From NCBI GenBank assembly GCA_944320985.1, contig CALUJN010000002.1:1-64000 (forward strand): a DNA stretch of 64,000 nt. Reading direction: 5' to 3'. Shown here in pieces: positions 28,063-36,784 of this stretch. The notes under the pieces were generated by a model, which was given only the letters and a program-made list of their open reading frames with translations, was not told the DNA's origin and did no database searches. Positions within the stretch are counted from its first letter, which is position 1, and each line of letters starts with the position of its first letter. A program made the position numbers and the translations under genes. This DNA comes from an uncultured Alistipes sp. (lineage in GTDB: Bacteria > Bacteroidota > Bacteroidia > Bacteroidales > Rikenellaceae).

Positions 28063-28971
28063 TCACCAGCGTGAACCGGCGCCGCCCCCGCCGAACGACC
28101 CCCCGCCGAACCCGCCGCCGGAAGAGCCGCCGCCGAAACCGCCCCATCCGCCGCCGATGATCGTACCGCCGCCCGGCCCCCCGAAGTGGTCGTCACGGTA
28201 GCTGCGGAACTGACGGCGGAACCGTTTGCCGCAATGCGCACAGACGAATTCGCACTCCTCGACCCGATATCCCGAAGTGAAATCCGAAACCTGTTGCGAG
28301 ACCTGTTTCAGTTTCCACTTCCCGCAATAGGGACAACGATGACGCGCGTAGCGGTTGATCAGCCACATGCCCAGCGGGAAAATCACGAAAATCGTCCCGA
28401 AAAGGAGCAGGATCTCCCACCACGTGAAGAAGCCTCGCTCCTCCCCGTCCAGATCCGGATCGCCGCCTTCGAGCACCGTTGCCGCCGACTCCACGCCCGC
28501 GACCATTCCCGAACTGTAATCCCCCTCGCGGAAGAAGGGAAGCATGCGCTGCATCTGGATCCGTTTGCAGAGGGCGTCGGGAAGAATGCCTTCAAGCCCC
28601 CCGCCCGTAACAAAGCGGATCTCGCGAAGGTCCTTCACCAGAAGGATTCCCAGGCCGTTGTTGCTCCGCGCAGAACCGACTCCCCAGCCCCGGAACAGTT
28701 CGATCGCAAAGGAGAAGGTATCGCCTCCGGCAATGTTGTCCACGGCCACGACTGCCACCTGGGCCAGTCCCCGCGAACGCAACGATCCGCAGATCGAATC
28801 GATACGCCGGGTCGCATCCGCAGTGAGGATCCCGTCGGGATTCGACACGTAACGCCGCGCATCCTGAAGCTGCACGTTCGGAATCTCCTCGGGTCGGTAA
28901 CTCCGCGCCGTAACGGAGGCAAACGCCGTAACGGCCATCAGGCACGAAAGTATGATGTTTCTCATCTTCAT
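28063..28971 (-). CDS. TPM domain (YgcG-like) membrane protein
   Basis: A 302-residue protein; the start at 28971 gives a proper signal peptide (MRNIILSCLMAVTAFASVTA). The TPM domain follows (PDGILTADATRRIDSICGSL to about residue 150, with VTGGGLEGILPD), then one membrane helix (EILLLFGTIFVIFPLGMWLI), a four-Cys zinc-ribbon (CPYCGKWKL and CAHCGKRF) and a Gly-rich tail rich in GGGFGGG. Paired with lemA downstream. The promoter lies only about 10 bp upstream, so the mRNA may be nearly leaderless. Confidence 0.9.
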   Translation of the reverse strand: MKMRNIILSCLMAVTAFASVTARSYRPEEIPNVQLQDARRYVSNPDGILTADATRRIDSICGSLRSRGLAQVAVVAVDNIAGGDTFSFAIELFRGWGVGSARSNNGLGILLVKDLREIRFVTGGGLEGILPDALCKRIQMQRMLPFFREGDYSSGMVAGVESAATVLEGGDPDLDGEERGFFTWWEILLLFGTIFVIFPLGMWLINRYARHRCPYCGKWKLKQVSQQVSDFTSGYRVEECEFVCAHCGKRFRRQFRSYRDDHFGGPGGGTIIGGGWGGFGGGSSGGGFGGGSFGGGGAGSRW

Positions 28972-28981
28972 ATCGCAGCCG

Positions 28982-29011
28982 CAAAGATAGCAAAATATTC
29001 GCCCGCCGCAA
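28982..29011 (-). promoter_or_regulatory. promoter of TPM-LemA-EamA unit
   Basis: Minus strand: TTG at 29011-29009, 19-bp spacer, TATCTTTG at 28989-28982. Excellent match to the Bacteroidetes consensus. Confidence 0.75.
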
Positions 29012-29043
29012 TCCCGAAGCGTCGCAAGGTGTCTCCGAAAGGT

Positions 29044-29078
29044 AAAAAAACGACGGCCCGCATCCCTGCAGGCCGCCG
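29044..29078 (-). terminator. terminator after 29102-29908 gene
   Basis: Minus-strand stem CGGCGGCC / GGCCGTCG (29078-29071 and 29058-29051, one G-U pair) followed by seven Ts (29050-29044). Confidence 0.75.
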
Positions 29079-29101
29079 GTATATCCACTTACAAAGAGAT
29101 C

Positions 29102-29908
29102 TCAGAAGCGGAAGCTCACGTAAAGACGCAGCGAACTGGTCTTGAACTTGCTGCTCGACGTATTGAGCTGACCCATCACATCATCCAACGAGGGATCCTC
29201 GGTCTCGTCCATAGCACCCTCATCCAAATTAAAATCACTGAACGAAAGTCCGTTATACTTTGCCGTACCCCAACGCCACTCGACTCCGACGGAGATCACC
29301 TTCCAGGCAAGGGCACAGCCCGCATTGAACATCGTAACATAGTGATGGTGGATCGTTTCGTCCATATACAGCAGCGAATAGGAGGGCGTAACCCGGAAAT
29401 AGCCGCTCACCTTCAGGTGATGGACCGGATTGATCGTCAACGACGGGCCGAACTGCATGCCGATCTCGGCCTGGTGTATCGCCGTCGAGTAGGGCTCGCC
29501 CGTCTGCTCGTCGATATCCATCTTGTCCTCCCACGTCGACTTCGCATAGTTGATATCCAGCCACGTCCAGTCCAGTCCGAACTTGATCATCCCAGCAATC
29601 GGCTTCTTGTGCAGGTAGTAGGTCTTACCGTTGCTCAACGATACGCCGAAGTCGCTCTTGACATCGAAACCCTGGGTCTTGTCCGTCAGCGTCTGGTTCA
29701 CATAACCCAGGTTGAAATACTTCGCACGGTCTTTCCAGATCTTGCGGTTCAACTCCTCCTTCTCGAGCGTCTCCACATTCGAGGTCAGCGTGTTCACGAC
29801 CTGCTGCAACGAATCCAGACGTTGTGTCGTTGCGTCACCGTTCTGCTCCTGGGCCCCGACGCCCGTCACGGCCAGCAGCAGCCCCATCAAAAAGCAAATT
29901 TTCTTCAT
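29102..29908 (-). CDS. outer-membrane beta-barrel protein, unknown role
   Basis: A 268-residue protein with a signal peptide (MKKICFLMGLLLAVTGVGAQ), a short coiled-coil-like segment (LDSLQQVVNTLTSNVETLEKEELN) and then amphipathic beta strands ending in a C-terminal Phe (RLYVSFRF), typical of outer-membrane barrels. I do not recognise the family. The coiled coil followed by a small barrel resembles some Bacteroidetes porin-like proteins. It has its own terminator. Confidence 0.75.
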   Translation of the reverse strand: MKKICFLMGLLLAVTGVGAQEQNGDATTQRLDSLQQVVNTLTSNVETLEKEELNRKIWKDRAKYFNLGYVNQTLTDKTQGFDVKSDFGVSLSNGKTYYLHKKPIAGMIKFGLDWTWLDINYAKSTWEDKMDIDEQTGEPYSTAIHQAEIGMQFGPSLTINPVHHLKVSGYFRVTPSYSLLYMDETIHHHYVTMFNAGCALAWKVISVGVEWRWGTAKYNGLSFSDFNLDEGAMDETEDPSLDDVMGQLNTSSSKFKTSSLRLYVSFRF

Positions 29909-30036
29909 TGTCCGATCTGTTTATCTGTTTTGGTACTCTTTATCCGTTTTGTCGACCGTCCTCGCCCGGATCTGGCCGGGATATCCGGAGACCCGAACAA
30001 TCGGCCTCAAAAATACGAATTTTTTTCCATTTTCTC

Positions 30037-31320
30037 TCAGCGTACCAGAATCCGGTAGCTCCACGGAGCCATATCCTCCTCGACCCGCCCCCGGAACTCA
30101 TACGGACATCCCGTCTGCGCATCGGTATACATCCCCGCATAGATCCCCGTATAGTAATCGGCATGGATGGCGTAGGGGGAAAGATTCATCACCGCGATCA
30201 CCCGGTTGCCGGCTACCTCACGGACCAGGATCAGCAGGCAATCCTCCGCATTGTTGCGGATCTCGACCAGCTCGCCCCCGCGCCCACCCGAAGCCAGGGC
30301 AGGATTCGAATGGCGCAACGCCGTCAGCCACCGCAAAAACAGCGTATGTTCGTTCACGTGGTAGCGCTCCGCAGGGATCGGATCCCGGTCGAAGAACGAA
30401 AACGAATGGTCGTAACCGATCTCCTGACCCGTATAGATGAGCGGCAAGCCCCGCGGAACCACAAACGCGAAGACCGTCATCACGGCACGAGCCGCTCCCA
30501 ATCGTGAAAACTCCGTGCCGTTCCACGAGTTCTCATCGTGGTTCGTCGTGAAGGACAACCGAAGGGCCCACTCCGGATAACGGTCCCGGTCCGCATAGAG
30601 GTAGTCCCGCAGCGACGTCACACGAACCCGCTGGGCCGCCACATCGTTCATCAGGTGGTGCATCTCCCACGCATAGCACGCATCGAAGGCCTCCTGCTCA
30701 AACAGGTTGCACTCCTCGGCCTCCGCCAGCAGAAACAGATCCGGCTTCAACGACCGAAGACGACGCGACGTCTCGTTCCAGAACTCCACAGGAACCAGCA
30801 TCGCCATGTCACAACGGAAGCCGTCCACGGCGTGTTCCCGGATCCAAAACTCCATGGCCGCGGCCTCGCCCTCCCAAACCTCGTGATTCGCATAGTTGAG
30901 TTTCGCCGTGTCGGTCCAGTCCCACGGCACCACGGCAACGCCCTCCGCGTCCCGCTCATACCACGACGCCGGGCGCTCCGTCTGCCACCGCGCATCGCGC
31001 GACGTATGGTTCGCAACCCAGTCCAGCAGGACCTTCAGCCCCAAGCGGTGCGCCTCGCTCACAAAAAAATCAAAATCCGACATCGTGCCCATCTCCGGAT
31101 TCACCGCACAATAGTCCCGAATCGAATAGTACGACCCGAGAGACCCCTTGCGAGACTCCTGACCGATCGGATAGATCGGCATCAACCACACCGCGTCCAC
31201 TCCCAGCTCCTTCAGAAACGGAAGTTTCGACGCGGCAGCACGCAACGTCCCCTCCGGCGTCAACTGACGCACGTTCATCTCATAGATCACTCCCTGGTAA
31301 CTCCACTCCGGATGAAACAT
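30037..31320 (-). CDS. GH13 alpha-amylase family glycosidase
   Basis: A 427-residue cytoplasmic enzyme without signal peptide. The start at 31320 (MFHPEWSYQGVIYEMNVRQ) matches the start of the barrel; more upstream residues would lie before the promoter. The GH13 signatures are DWVANHTS, the nucleophile in DGFRCDMAM, the acid/base in LLAEAEE, and the transition-state Asp in TTNHDENSW. A C-terminal beta domain follows from about residue 340. It acts on alpha-glucans or maltodextrins; exact specificity cannot be called. Confidence 0.92.
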   Translation of the reverse strand: MFHPEWSYQGVIYEMNVRQLTPEGTLRAAASKLPFLKELGVDAVWLMPIYPIGQESRKGSLGSYYSIRDYCAVNPEMGTMSDFDFFVSEAHRLGLKVLLDWVANHTSRDARWQTERPASWYERDAEGVAVVPWDWTDTAKLNYANHEVWEGEAAAMEFWIREHAVDGFRCDMAMLVPVEFWNETSRRLRSLKPDLFLLAEAEECNLFEQEAFDACYAWEMHHLMNDVAAQRVRVTSLRDYLYADRDRYPEWALRLSFTTNHDENSWNGTEFSRLGAARAVMTVFAFVVPRGLPLIYTGQEIGYDHSFSFFDRDPIPAERYHVNEHTLFLRWLTALRHSNPALASGGRGGELVEIRNNAEDCLLILVREVAGNRVIAVMNLSPYAIHADYYTGIYAGMYTDAQTGCPYEFRGRVEEDMAPWSYRILVR

Positions 31321-31602
31321 TATCTCTCTGACTTTATTTGATTTAACAATTAGCAATCCGACCCTAAAGCCCGAATCCGAATCCCGACAAACCGCATGCC
31401 CAACGTCCTGCCGCAACCCCTTTCCGACACAATTCAATCCGTTCGGAATGTTCAGTATGTTCGCTTTTGCTTTTTTTCGGACACCAAATATACGATTTTT
31501 TCTCGAAATACCGTCATTTACATCGTCCTTCGCCCGAAATAGCCCCTTCAAAAAAACGGCCATATCGGATTTTTCACTATCTTTGCGCACGGATCATACC
31601 AA
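31321..31602. other. divergent intergenic region with two promoters
   Basis: No gene. Minus-strand TATATTTG at 31492-31485 can serve the GH13 gene (leader about 160 nt). Plus-strand TATCTTTG at 31578-31585 can serve the wza-like gene. Neither has a clear TTG at -33. Confidence 0.5.
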
Positions 31603-31620
31603 ATGTCTGTTTTTTTCGAT

Positions 31621-32415
31621 ATGAACAACGTATACCGCCTTATCGGAATCGCCTTGTGCGGTTTCCTGTTCGCCGCCTGCTCCGCCCAGAAACGGGTCTG
31701 GTATCTGCAAGATGCTCAACCCCAAACCCCCGAACAGATCGCTCAGAACGGGCAGATCCGAATCAAGCCCCTCGACCGGCTGATCATCGTCGTGAACAGC
31801 AAGGACCCCGAACTCGCCGTGCCGTTCAACTCCTTCACCGCGCTGAACGCCCTCTCCGGAAATGCCTCGACGAGCTCCAGCACCCAGTCGCTCCAGACCC
31901 GGACCGTCGATGAAAACGGCGTAATCGTCATGCCCATCATCGGGGCCGTCGAATGCGAAGGACTCACGCGTGGAGAACTCGCACAACGCATCGCCGACAA
32001 GATCATGCAGGGCGGATACATCAACGACCCGACGGTCAACGTACAGTTCTCCGACATGAAAATTTCCGTCATCGGAGAGGTCGCACGCCCCGGAACCTTC
32101 GATATCGACAGGGATCAGATCACGATCTTCGACGCGCTGGCCATGGCCGGAGACATGACCGTATACGGAGTCCGGAACGAGGTCATCGTCACACGGGAAA
32201 CAAACGGCCAGCGGACATTCGAAGTCCTCGACCTCACCTCCAAAGACATATTCAACTCCCCGGCCTTCTATCTCCAGCAGAACGACATCGTCTATGTCAA
32301 GCCGAACAAATACAAGGCCCAGTCGGGTGAGATCAGCCAGAACCGGAGCTTCTACCTCTCGCTCATCAGCACGGCCGTCTCCGTCGCCACGCTCATCATT
32401 ACCCTCACCAAATAA
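31621..32415 (+). CDS. polysaccharide export lipoprotein (Wza-like)
   Basis: A 264-residue outer-membrane polysaccharide exporter. The start at 31621 gives a lipoprotein signal with lipobox FAAC (C20); an ATG at 31603 would add six residues before it. The Poly_export domain covers roughly residues 45-130 (IKPLDRLIIVVNS, VDENGVIVMPIIG) and is followed by a SLBB beta-grasp domain (ISVIGEVARPGTFDID) and a C-terminal helix (SLISTAVSVATLIITL). It is 9 bp upstream of a Wzc-like kinase. No glycosyltransferases or flippase are nearby. Confidence 0.9.
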   Translation: MNNVYRLIGIALCGFLFAACSAQKRVWYLQDAQPQTPEQIAQNGQIRIKPLDRLIIVVNSKDPELAVPFNSFTALNALSGNASTSSSTQSLQTRTVDENGVIVMPIIGAVECEGLTRGELAQRIADKIMQGGYINDPTVNVQFSDMKISVIGEVARPGTFDIDRDQITIFDALAMAGDMTVYGVRNEVIVTRETNGQRTFEVLDLTSKDIFNSPAFYLQQNDIVYVKPNKYKAQSGEISQNRSFYLSLISTAVSVATLIITLTK

Positions 32416-32424
32416 CGACGAATC

Positions 32425-34881
32425 ATGACCGAGATGCAACCCAACATCCAGACACAGATCAACAACGACGATCTGGCCGGCAGCATCACCCTGCACGACA
32501 TCATCCGGATGGTACTCATGAACTGGTACTGGTTCGTGCTTTCCGTACTCGTCTGTCTCGCAGGTGCCTACTATTACCTGGCAAAAACACCCAAAATATA
32601 CAGCCGGACCGCAACCATCCTCGTCAAGGACTCCCGAAAGGGTGGAGCTCCCGAACTCAACGCATTCAGCGACCTGTCAAGTTTCCAAATCCAGCGGAAC
32701 GTCGACAACGAAATATACATCCTCCAGTCCCGGCGTCTCATGTCCGAGGTGGTTCGAAGACTCGACCTCACGACAAACTACACCGTTCGGGAACGGCTCC
32801 GGGACAAGGACCTCTACGGAGAGTCGCCCATCGATGTCACATTCATCAACGACAACGAAAACCAGGCCCTGGCCTTGACCGTCACGCCCCTCGACGAAAA
32901 GCAGATCCAGATTTCGCAGTTCAACGACGGGTTCATATCCAAGCAGGAGAGCCGCCGCAGCATCACGGCCCAATACGGCGATACCATACCTACCCCCGTG
33001 GGAGAAATCGTCGTCCGGAAAACCCTCTACATGAACCCCCGCTACGACAAGGTCCCCATTCATGTCGGGAAAAGTTCGATCAAGAACGTCACGGATGCCT
33101 ATCGGGGAGCCATCAGGTGCGATGTGGCCAAGCAGGGGTCCGTCGTCACCATCTCGATGAACAACTCCGTGGCCAAACGCGCCGAAGATGTCATCAACAC
33201 CCTGATCGACGTCTATGAAAAGGATGCCATCGACGACAAACGGCGTGTCTCGGTGACAACCGCCGAATTCATCAAGGCGCGGCTCGAGGTCATCGGTCGG
33301 GAACTCGGGGATGTCGACAAGGACATCGAAGAGCTCAAAAAGGGAAATCAGATGGTCGACATCGTCTCCGAAACATCCCGGAGTGTCGCAGAAAGCTCTC
33401 AATACAAGGCCGAAGGACTCTCGCTGGAGAATCAGATCAACGTCGCGGAGTTCATACGCAGCTACCTGAATGATCCCTCGAAGAGCGGAGAGCTGATCCC
33501 CGCCATGGCCTCCGTGACCAATTCGGCCATCGCTTCTCAGATCGAAGAGTACAACACCTCGATTCTCCAGCGCGAAAAACTCCTCGAGAACAGCTCCGAA
33601 AACAGCCCCGTCATCCGGGACCTGGACAACCTTCTCGCTGCGGTCCGCCGATCGATCATCTCCTCGCTCGACTCGCATATCTCAACGCTCGAGATCCAGC
33701 GCGATGCCATGCGCCGCGAAGAGGAGAACGCAAACCGGAAAATCTCCGCCATGCCCTCCCAGGAGAAGATCATCCTCGGAATCACGCGTCAACAGAAAAT
33801 CAAGGAGGAGTTGTTCCTCTATCTGCTCAACAAGCAGGAAGAGACGCAACTCAATTATGCCGTGGCCGAAAGCAACTCACGAACAATCGACCTCGCATAC
33901 GGCAGTGCCGTCCCCGTATCACCCCGCCCGACGATGATTCTCGGCGTGGCGCTCATCATCGGACTCGCCATTCCTTTCGGACTTCTCTTCCTGATCGGAA
34001 TGCTCGATACGACCATTCGCGGACGAAAGGACATCGAGGACAACCTCAGCGCTCCGTTCCTCGGTGATATTCCCTATCACGAAGGGGAAACACTCGAGGG
34101 TGTTTCCGTTCGGGAAACCGGTCGCGACGCACTCTCTGAGGCTTTCCGAATCCTGCGCTCGAACATGACGTTCATGAGCGTATCGGCCGGAAAAGAGATG
34201 AAGGTCATCCTCTTCACCTCGTCGAACCCGCACGCCGGAAAAACGTTCGTCGCCATGAACCTCGCCATGACCCTCGCCATGGCCGGAAAACGGATCGTGC
34301 TCGTCGATCTCGACCTGCGGAGGCATGCACTTTCGACCTTGATGGGGCACGGAAAGACCAGAAACGGTGTCACCGGATATCTTGCAGGGACCATAACCGA
34401 CGTGAACTCGCTGGTCAATAAAACCGAATACCACGAAAAGCTCGACGTGATCTATGCCGGATTGCAGCCCCCCAACCCGACCGAAATGCTGCTCTCCGAA
34501 AAACTCGACCAACTCGTTGCGGAGCTTTCCAAGAAATACGACTACGTATTCCTTGACAGCACCCCGGCCATGTCCGTGGCCGACGCCGTGATTACGGATC
34601 GTTTGTCCGATCTCTGCATCTATATCGTACGCGAAGGGGTGCTCGACAGAAGACAGCTGCCTGACATCGAACGGCTCTACCGGGAGAAAAAACTCCACAA
34701 CATGTGCATCGTGCTAAACGGCGCACGGACCCGTCGGCATGGTTATGGATACGGGTACGGGTATGGATACGGATATGGATACGGGTACGGGTATGGATAC
34801 GGCGATGAATACCACGAAGAAAGTTACCGCAAGCGTATCAAGGACTTCCTGCTTTCGCTCACCCGCAAAAACAAACATTGA
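32425..34881 (+). CDS. Wzc-like tyrosine autokinase / chain-length regulator with (Gly-Tyr)10 tail
   Basis: An 818-residue inner-membrane protein. An N-terminal Wzz domain with its first membrane helix (WYWFVLSVLVCLAGAYYYLA), a long periplasmic coiled-coil region (residues about 240-460), a second helix (ILGVALIIGLAIPFGLLFLIG) and a BY-kinase domain with Walker A NPHAGKTF (about 600), Walker A' VLVDLDLRR and Walker B YVFLDST. The C-terminus carries the tyrosine cluster that such kinases autophosphorylate; here it is ten exact Gly-Tyr dipeptides (residues 773-792) followed by DEYHEESY. It controls polymer length and export with the Wza-like protein. Confidence 0.93.
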   Translation: MTEMQPNIQTQINNDDLAGSITLHDIIRMVLMNWYWFVLSVLVCLAGAYYYLAKTPKIYSRTATILVKDSRKGGAPELNAFSDLSSFQIQRNVDNEIYILQSRRLMSEVVRRLDLTTNYTVRERLRDKDLYGESPIDVTFINDNENQALALTVTPLDEKQIQISQFNDGFISKQESRRSITAQYGDTIPTPVGEIVVRKTLYMNPRYDKVPIHVGKSSIKNVTDAYRGAIRCDVAKQGSVVTISMNNSVAKRAEDVINTLIDVYEKDAIDDKRRVSVTTAEFIKARLEVIGRELGDVDKDIEELKKGNQMVDIVSETSRSVAESSQYKAEGLSLENQINVAEFIRSYLNDPSKSGELIPAMASVTNSAIASQIEEYNTSILQREKLLENSSENSPVIRDLDNLLAAVRRSIISSLDSHISTLEIQRDAMRREEENANRKISAMPSQEKIILGITRQQKIKEELFLYLLNKQEETQLNYAVAESNSRTIDLAYGSAVPVSPRPTMILGVALIIGLAIPFGLLFLIGMLDTTIRGRKDIEDNLSAPFLGDIPYHEGETLEGVSVRETGRDALSEAFRILRSNMTFMSVSAGKEMKVILFTSSNPHAGKTFVAMNLAMTLAMAGKRIVLVDLDLRRHALSTLMGHGKTRNGVTGYLAGTITDVNSLVNKTEYHEKLDVIYAGLQPPNPTEMLLSEKLDQLVAELSKKYDYVFLDSTPAMSVADAVITDRLSDLCIYIVREGVLDRRQLPDIERLYREKKLHNMCIVLNGARTRRHGYGYGYGYGYGYGYGYGYGYGDEYHEESYRKRIKDFLLSLTRKNKH
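34741..34800 (+). repeat. hexanucleotide GGNTAY tandem repeat encoding (Gly-Tyr)10
   Basis: Ten in-frame GGN-TAY units. A 24-bp block, GGATACGGGTACGGG + TATGGATAC, occurs twice (34747-34770 and 34777-34800), which points to recent duplication. Confidence 0.95.
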
Positions 34882-34887
34882 CACGGA

Positions 34888-35277
34888 ATGGCCATTCACA
34901 ATGCAACCATTGCAATCGATTTCGACGGGACCGTTGTAACTCACGCCTATCCCGAAATCGGTGAAGATGCCGGAGCCGTTCCGGTACTCAAGGAGTTGAC
35001 GACGAACGGATGTCGCCTGATTCTCTATTCGATGCGCCATGGAAAACTGCTCGAACAAGCCGTGGAGTGGTTCCGGGCTAAGGGCATTCCGCTCTATGCC
35101 GTCAATGAGAATCCCGAGCAGAAGCGCTGGACAACCTCACCGAAGGTGCACGCCGACCTCTACATCGATGACAGCAATCTGGGGTGTCCCCTGCGTTTCA
35201 TTGATGGGGAAAAGCGCCCCGTGGCCGACTGGACCCGGATTCGCGAGCAGCTCGTCCGCGAGGGTTTTCTCGACTGA
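34888..35277 (+). CDS. HAD-like hydrolase (BT0820 type)
   Basis: A 129-residue small HAD-fold protein with motif I in IAIDFDGTVV (nucleophile D11, D13), a Ser in LILYSMRHGK at motif II, and DLYIDDSNLG as the acidic motif IV. It lacks a cap domain. It follows the Wzc-like gene by 6 bp and may be cotranscribed. The small HAD family in Bacteroides has no firm substrate; a phosphatase role is inferred from the fold. Confidence 0.85.
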   Translation: MAIHNATIAIDFDGTVVTHAYPEIGEDAGAVPVLKELTTNGCRLILYSMRHGKLLEQAVEWFRAKGIPLYAVNENPEQKRWTTSPKVHADLYIDDSNLGCPLRFIDGEKRPVADWTRIREQLVREGFLD

Positions 35278-35279
35278 CC

Positions 35280-35290
35280 GGGGGGGGGGG
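35280..35290. repeat. G11 homopolymer 2 bp after HAD stop
   Basis: Eleven consecutive Gs start three bases after the TGA stop. Such a run is slippage-prone, but it lies outside the coding frame. Confidence 0.9.
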
Positions 35291-35378
35291 CCGAAGCCAA
35301 GAACCGGAGCCAAGAAAAAGGGGCTGCAGGCGGGAGGGAGCCATTGAGTTCGGGATAGGACAGGGCCCAAAAAGGGCG

Positions 35379-35526
35379 AGGTCGCAGCGAGGAGAAGCAG
35401 AGTCGCCAGCAAAGAAAAGCAGAGTCGGCAGCGAGAAAGGCAAAGTCGGCAGCGAAGAAAGGCAGAGTCGCCAGCAAGGAAAGGCGGAGTCGGCAGCGAG
35501 AAAAGCGGAGTCGGCAGCAAAGAAAG
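35379..35526. repeat. 21/22-bp tandem repeat array, seven copies
   Basis: Imperfect units with core AGTC(G/C)GCAGC(G/A)A-GAAA-GC(A/G)G start at 35379, 35401, 35423, 35444, 35466, 35488 and 35509. Purine-rich on the plus strand. It lies between the HAD gene and the 35542-35578 terminator; no gene is in 35278-35600. Confidence 0.85.
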
Positions 35527-35541
35527 ATCTCATCATACAAA

Positions 35542-35578
35542 AAAAGAAGGTGCAATCTCCCGATTGACACCTTCTTTT
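35542..35578. terminator. bidirectional terminator, HAD and nucleotidyltransferase genes
   Basis: AAAAGAAGGTG / CACCTTCTTTT (35542-35552, 35568-35578), 11-bp perfect stem with A and T flanks. Confidence 0.85.
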
Positions 35579-35600
35579 ATTGATGGATGGCCCGAACCGC

Positions 35601-36512
35601 CTATTTCCACAGATCACGGGGGTACTTGCCCTCGGCAATCATCTTCTCAATGGCTGCCATCAAGGCCGGTTTGTCCTCCTTGTAGGTTACGCCATGCCAC
35701 TGGGCCGCAGAACGCAGAACGCGCAGCGTCGCCGTGCCATCCCCGATCAGCTTGTTCACCATCGTCGGAATGTAGAACTCCGACTTGATGTTCGCCCGGT
35801 TCGCTTCGTACCAGGTCTTGAAATAATCCTTCGAATAGGCAAAGAAATCCGGCGTGAAACCGAACAGATTCATCGAAACCGGCGTATCCTCGGCAAGCTC
35901 TTCATCGGCGCCTCCATCGTGGAAGACGATCTTCCCGTTCGGCATCCGTTCGATCTGCGTACGCTCGACCATCGACGAAAGATTCCCCTCGCCGTCCACA
36001 CCGCAGACTCCGCGCGAAACCGTGCCGTTCTCCGAAAGCGTCTTGTTCAGATCGTAGGCCACCATGCAGTAGCGGTTCTTCGAATCCCCAAGCTGCGACA
36101 GATAATCTCCGATGGTCTTGTAGGCCTCGGCCCCATAGAAATCATCCGCATTGATCACCGCAAACGGCTCGTGAATCGCATCCGCAGCCATCATCACCGC
36201 ATGGTTCGTTCCCCACGGCTTCACTCGCCCTTCGGGAACCGTCAGACCCTCCGGAAGATAATCCAGCTCCTGGAATACGAACTCTACGGCAATACGCCCA
36301 CCGAAACGTGCCGGCGAGAAGATCTCACGAAACTCCTTCTCGAACGAGTGACGGATCACGAAGACAACCTTCCCGAATCCCGCCCGGATGGCATCGTAAA
36401 TCGAATAGTCGATAATCGCCTCGTTGTTCGGACCGACGCCGTCCATCTGCTTGAGCGACCCGTAGCGGGATCCCATGCCCGCCGCAAGTACCAATAATGT
36501 GGGTTTTACCAT
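35601..36512 (-). CDS. sugar-phosphate nucleotidyltransferase family protein
   Basis: A 303-residue protein with the NTP-transferase signature LVLAAGMGSRYGSLKQ near the N-terminus, the metal-binding NADDFYG and PWGTNHAVMM. This pattern is that of small Bacteroidetes nucleotidyltransferases related to GlmU/RmlA that transfer nucleotidyl groups to sugar 1-phosphates; the specific sugar is unknown. It has its own promoter and terminator. It faces a small HAD gene and a capsule-export pair, which fits carbohydrate metabolism. Confidence 0.85.
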   Translation of the reverse strand: MVKPTLLVLAAGMGSRYGSLKQMDGVGPNNEAIIDYSIYDAIRAGFGKVVFVIRHSFEKEFREIFSPARFGGRIAVEFVFQELDYLPEGLTVPEGRVKPWGTNHAVMMAADAIHEPFAVINADDFYGAEAYKTIGDYLSQLGDSKNRYCMVAYDLNKTLSENGTVSRGVCGVDGEGNLSSMVERTQIERMPNGKIVFHDGGADEELAEDTPVSMNLFGFTPDFFAYSKDYFKTWYEANRANIKSEFYIPTMVNKLIGDGTATLRVLRSAAQWHGVTYKEDKPALMAAIEKMIAEGKYPRDLWK

Positions 36513-36553
36513 AATTTTTATGATTGTTTTGACGTTTAGGTTTCAACCATCTA

Positions 36554-36584
36554 CAAAGGTAACGATTTAAGCGGGATTTGCCAA
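36554..36584 (-). promoter_or_regulatory. promoter of nucleotidyltransferase gene
   Basis: Minus strand: TTG at 36584-36582, 20-bp spacer, TACCTTTG at 36561-36554. Good consensus match. Confidence 0.7.
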
Positions 36585-36642
36585 CTTTTTTCCGACTTTC
36601 CATTCCCGGACACCCGGGATGCCGATCCTTTCGACAAATAAA

Positions 36643-36674
36643 TTTGGCAGTCCCGGACGCTTATGTTATCTTTG
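36643..36674 (+). promoter_or_regulatory. promoter of M23-dxr-rseP operon
   Basis: TTTG at 36643-36646, 20-bp spacer, TATCTTTG at 36667-36674. Expected start near 36680, which leaves about a 100-nt leader before the M23 ATG at 36781. Confidence 0.7.
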
Positions 36675-36679
36675 CATGG

Positions 36680-36784
36680 ATGAACCCCAACGAAAAAAGC
36701 AAGGTCCCGGAACCCTTCGAAAACCTCGACCTTCGCCGATTCGACGGAATACAAAAACTACCGTTTAACAGTCCCTGGAGATGA
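36680..36784 (+). CDS. possible 34-codon leader ORF
   Basis: The frame starts at the predicted transcription start and encodes a 34-residue Pro/Lys/Phe-containing peptide. Its TGA overlaps the M23 ATG in ATGA, which would allow translational coupling. No ribosome-binding site is possible if the start site is right, so it would be leaderless. It may also be non-coding leader. Confidence 0.25.
   Translation: MNPNEKSKVPEPFENLDLRRFDGIQKLPFNSPWR

Noticed and set aside
35275..35290. Translational slippage at the G11 run in the HAD gene
   Set aside because: The run lies after the stop codon, so it cannot alter the product.
35379..35526. CRISPR array
   Set aside because: Tandem 21/22-bp units without spacers.
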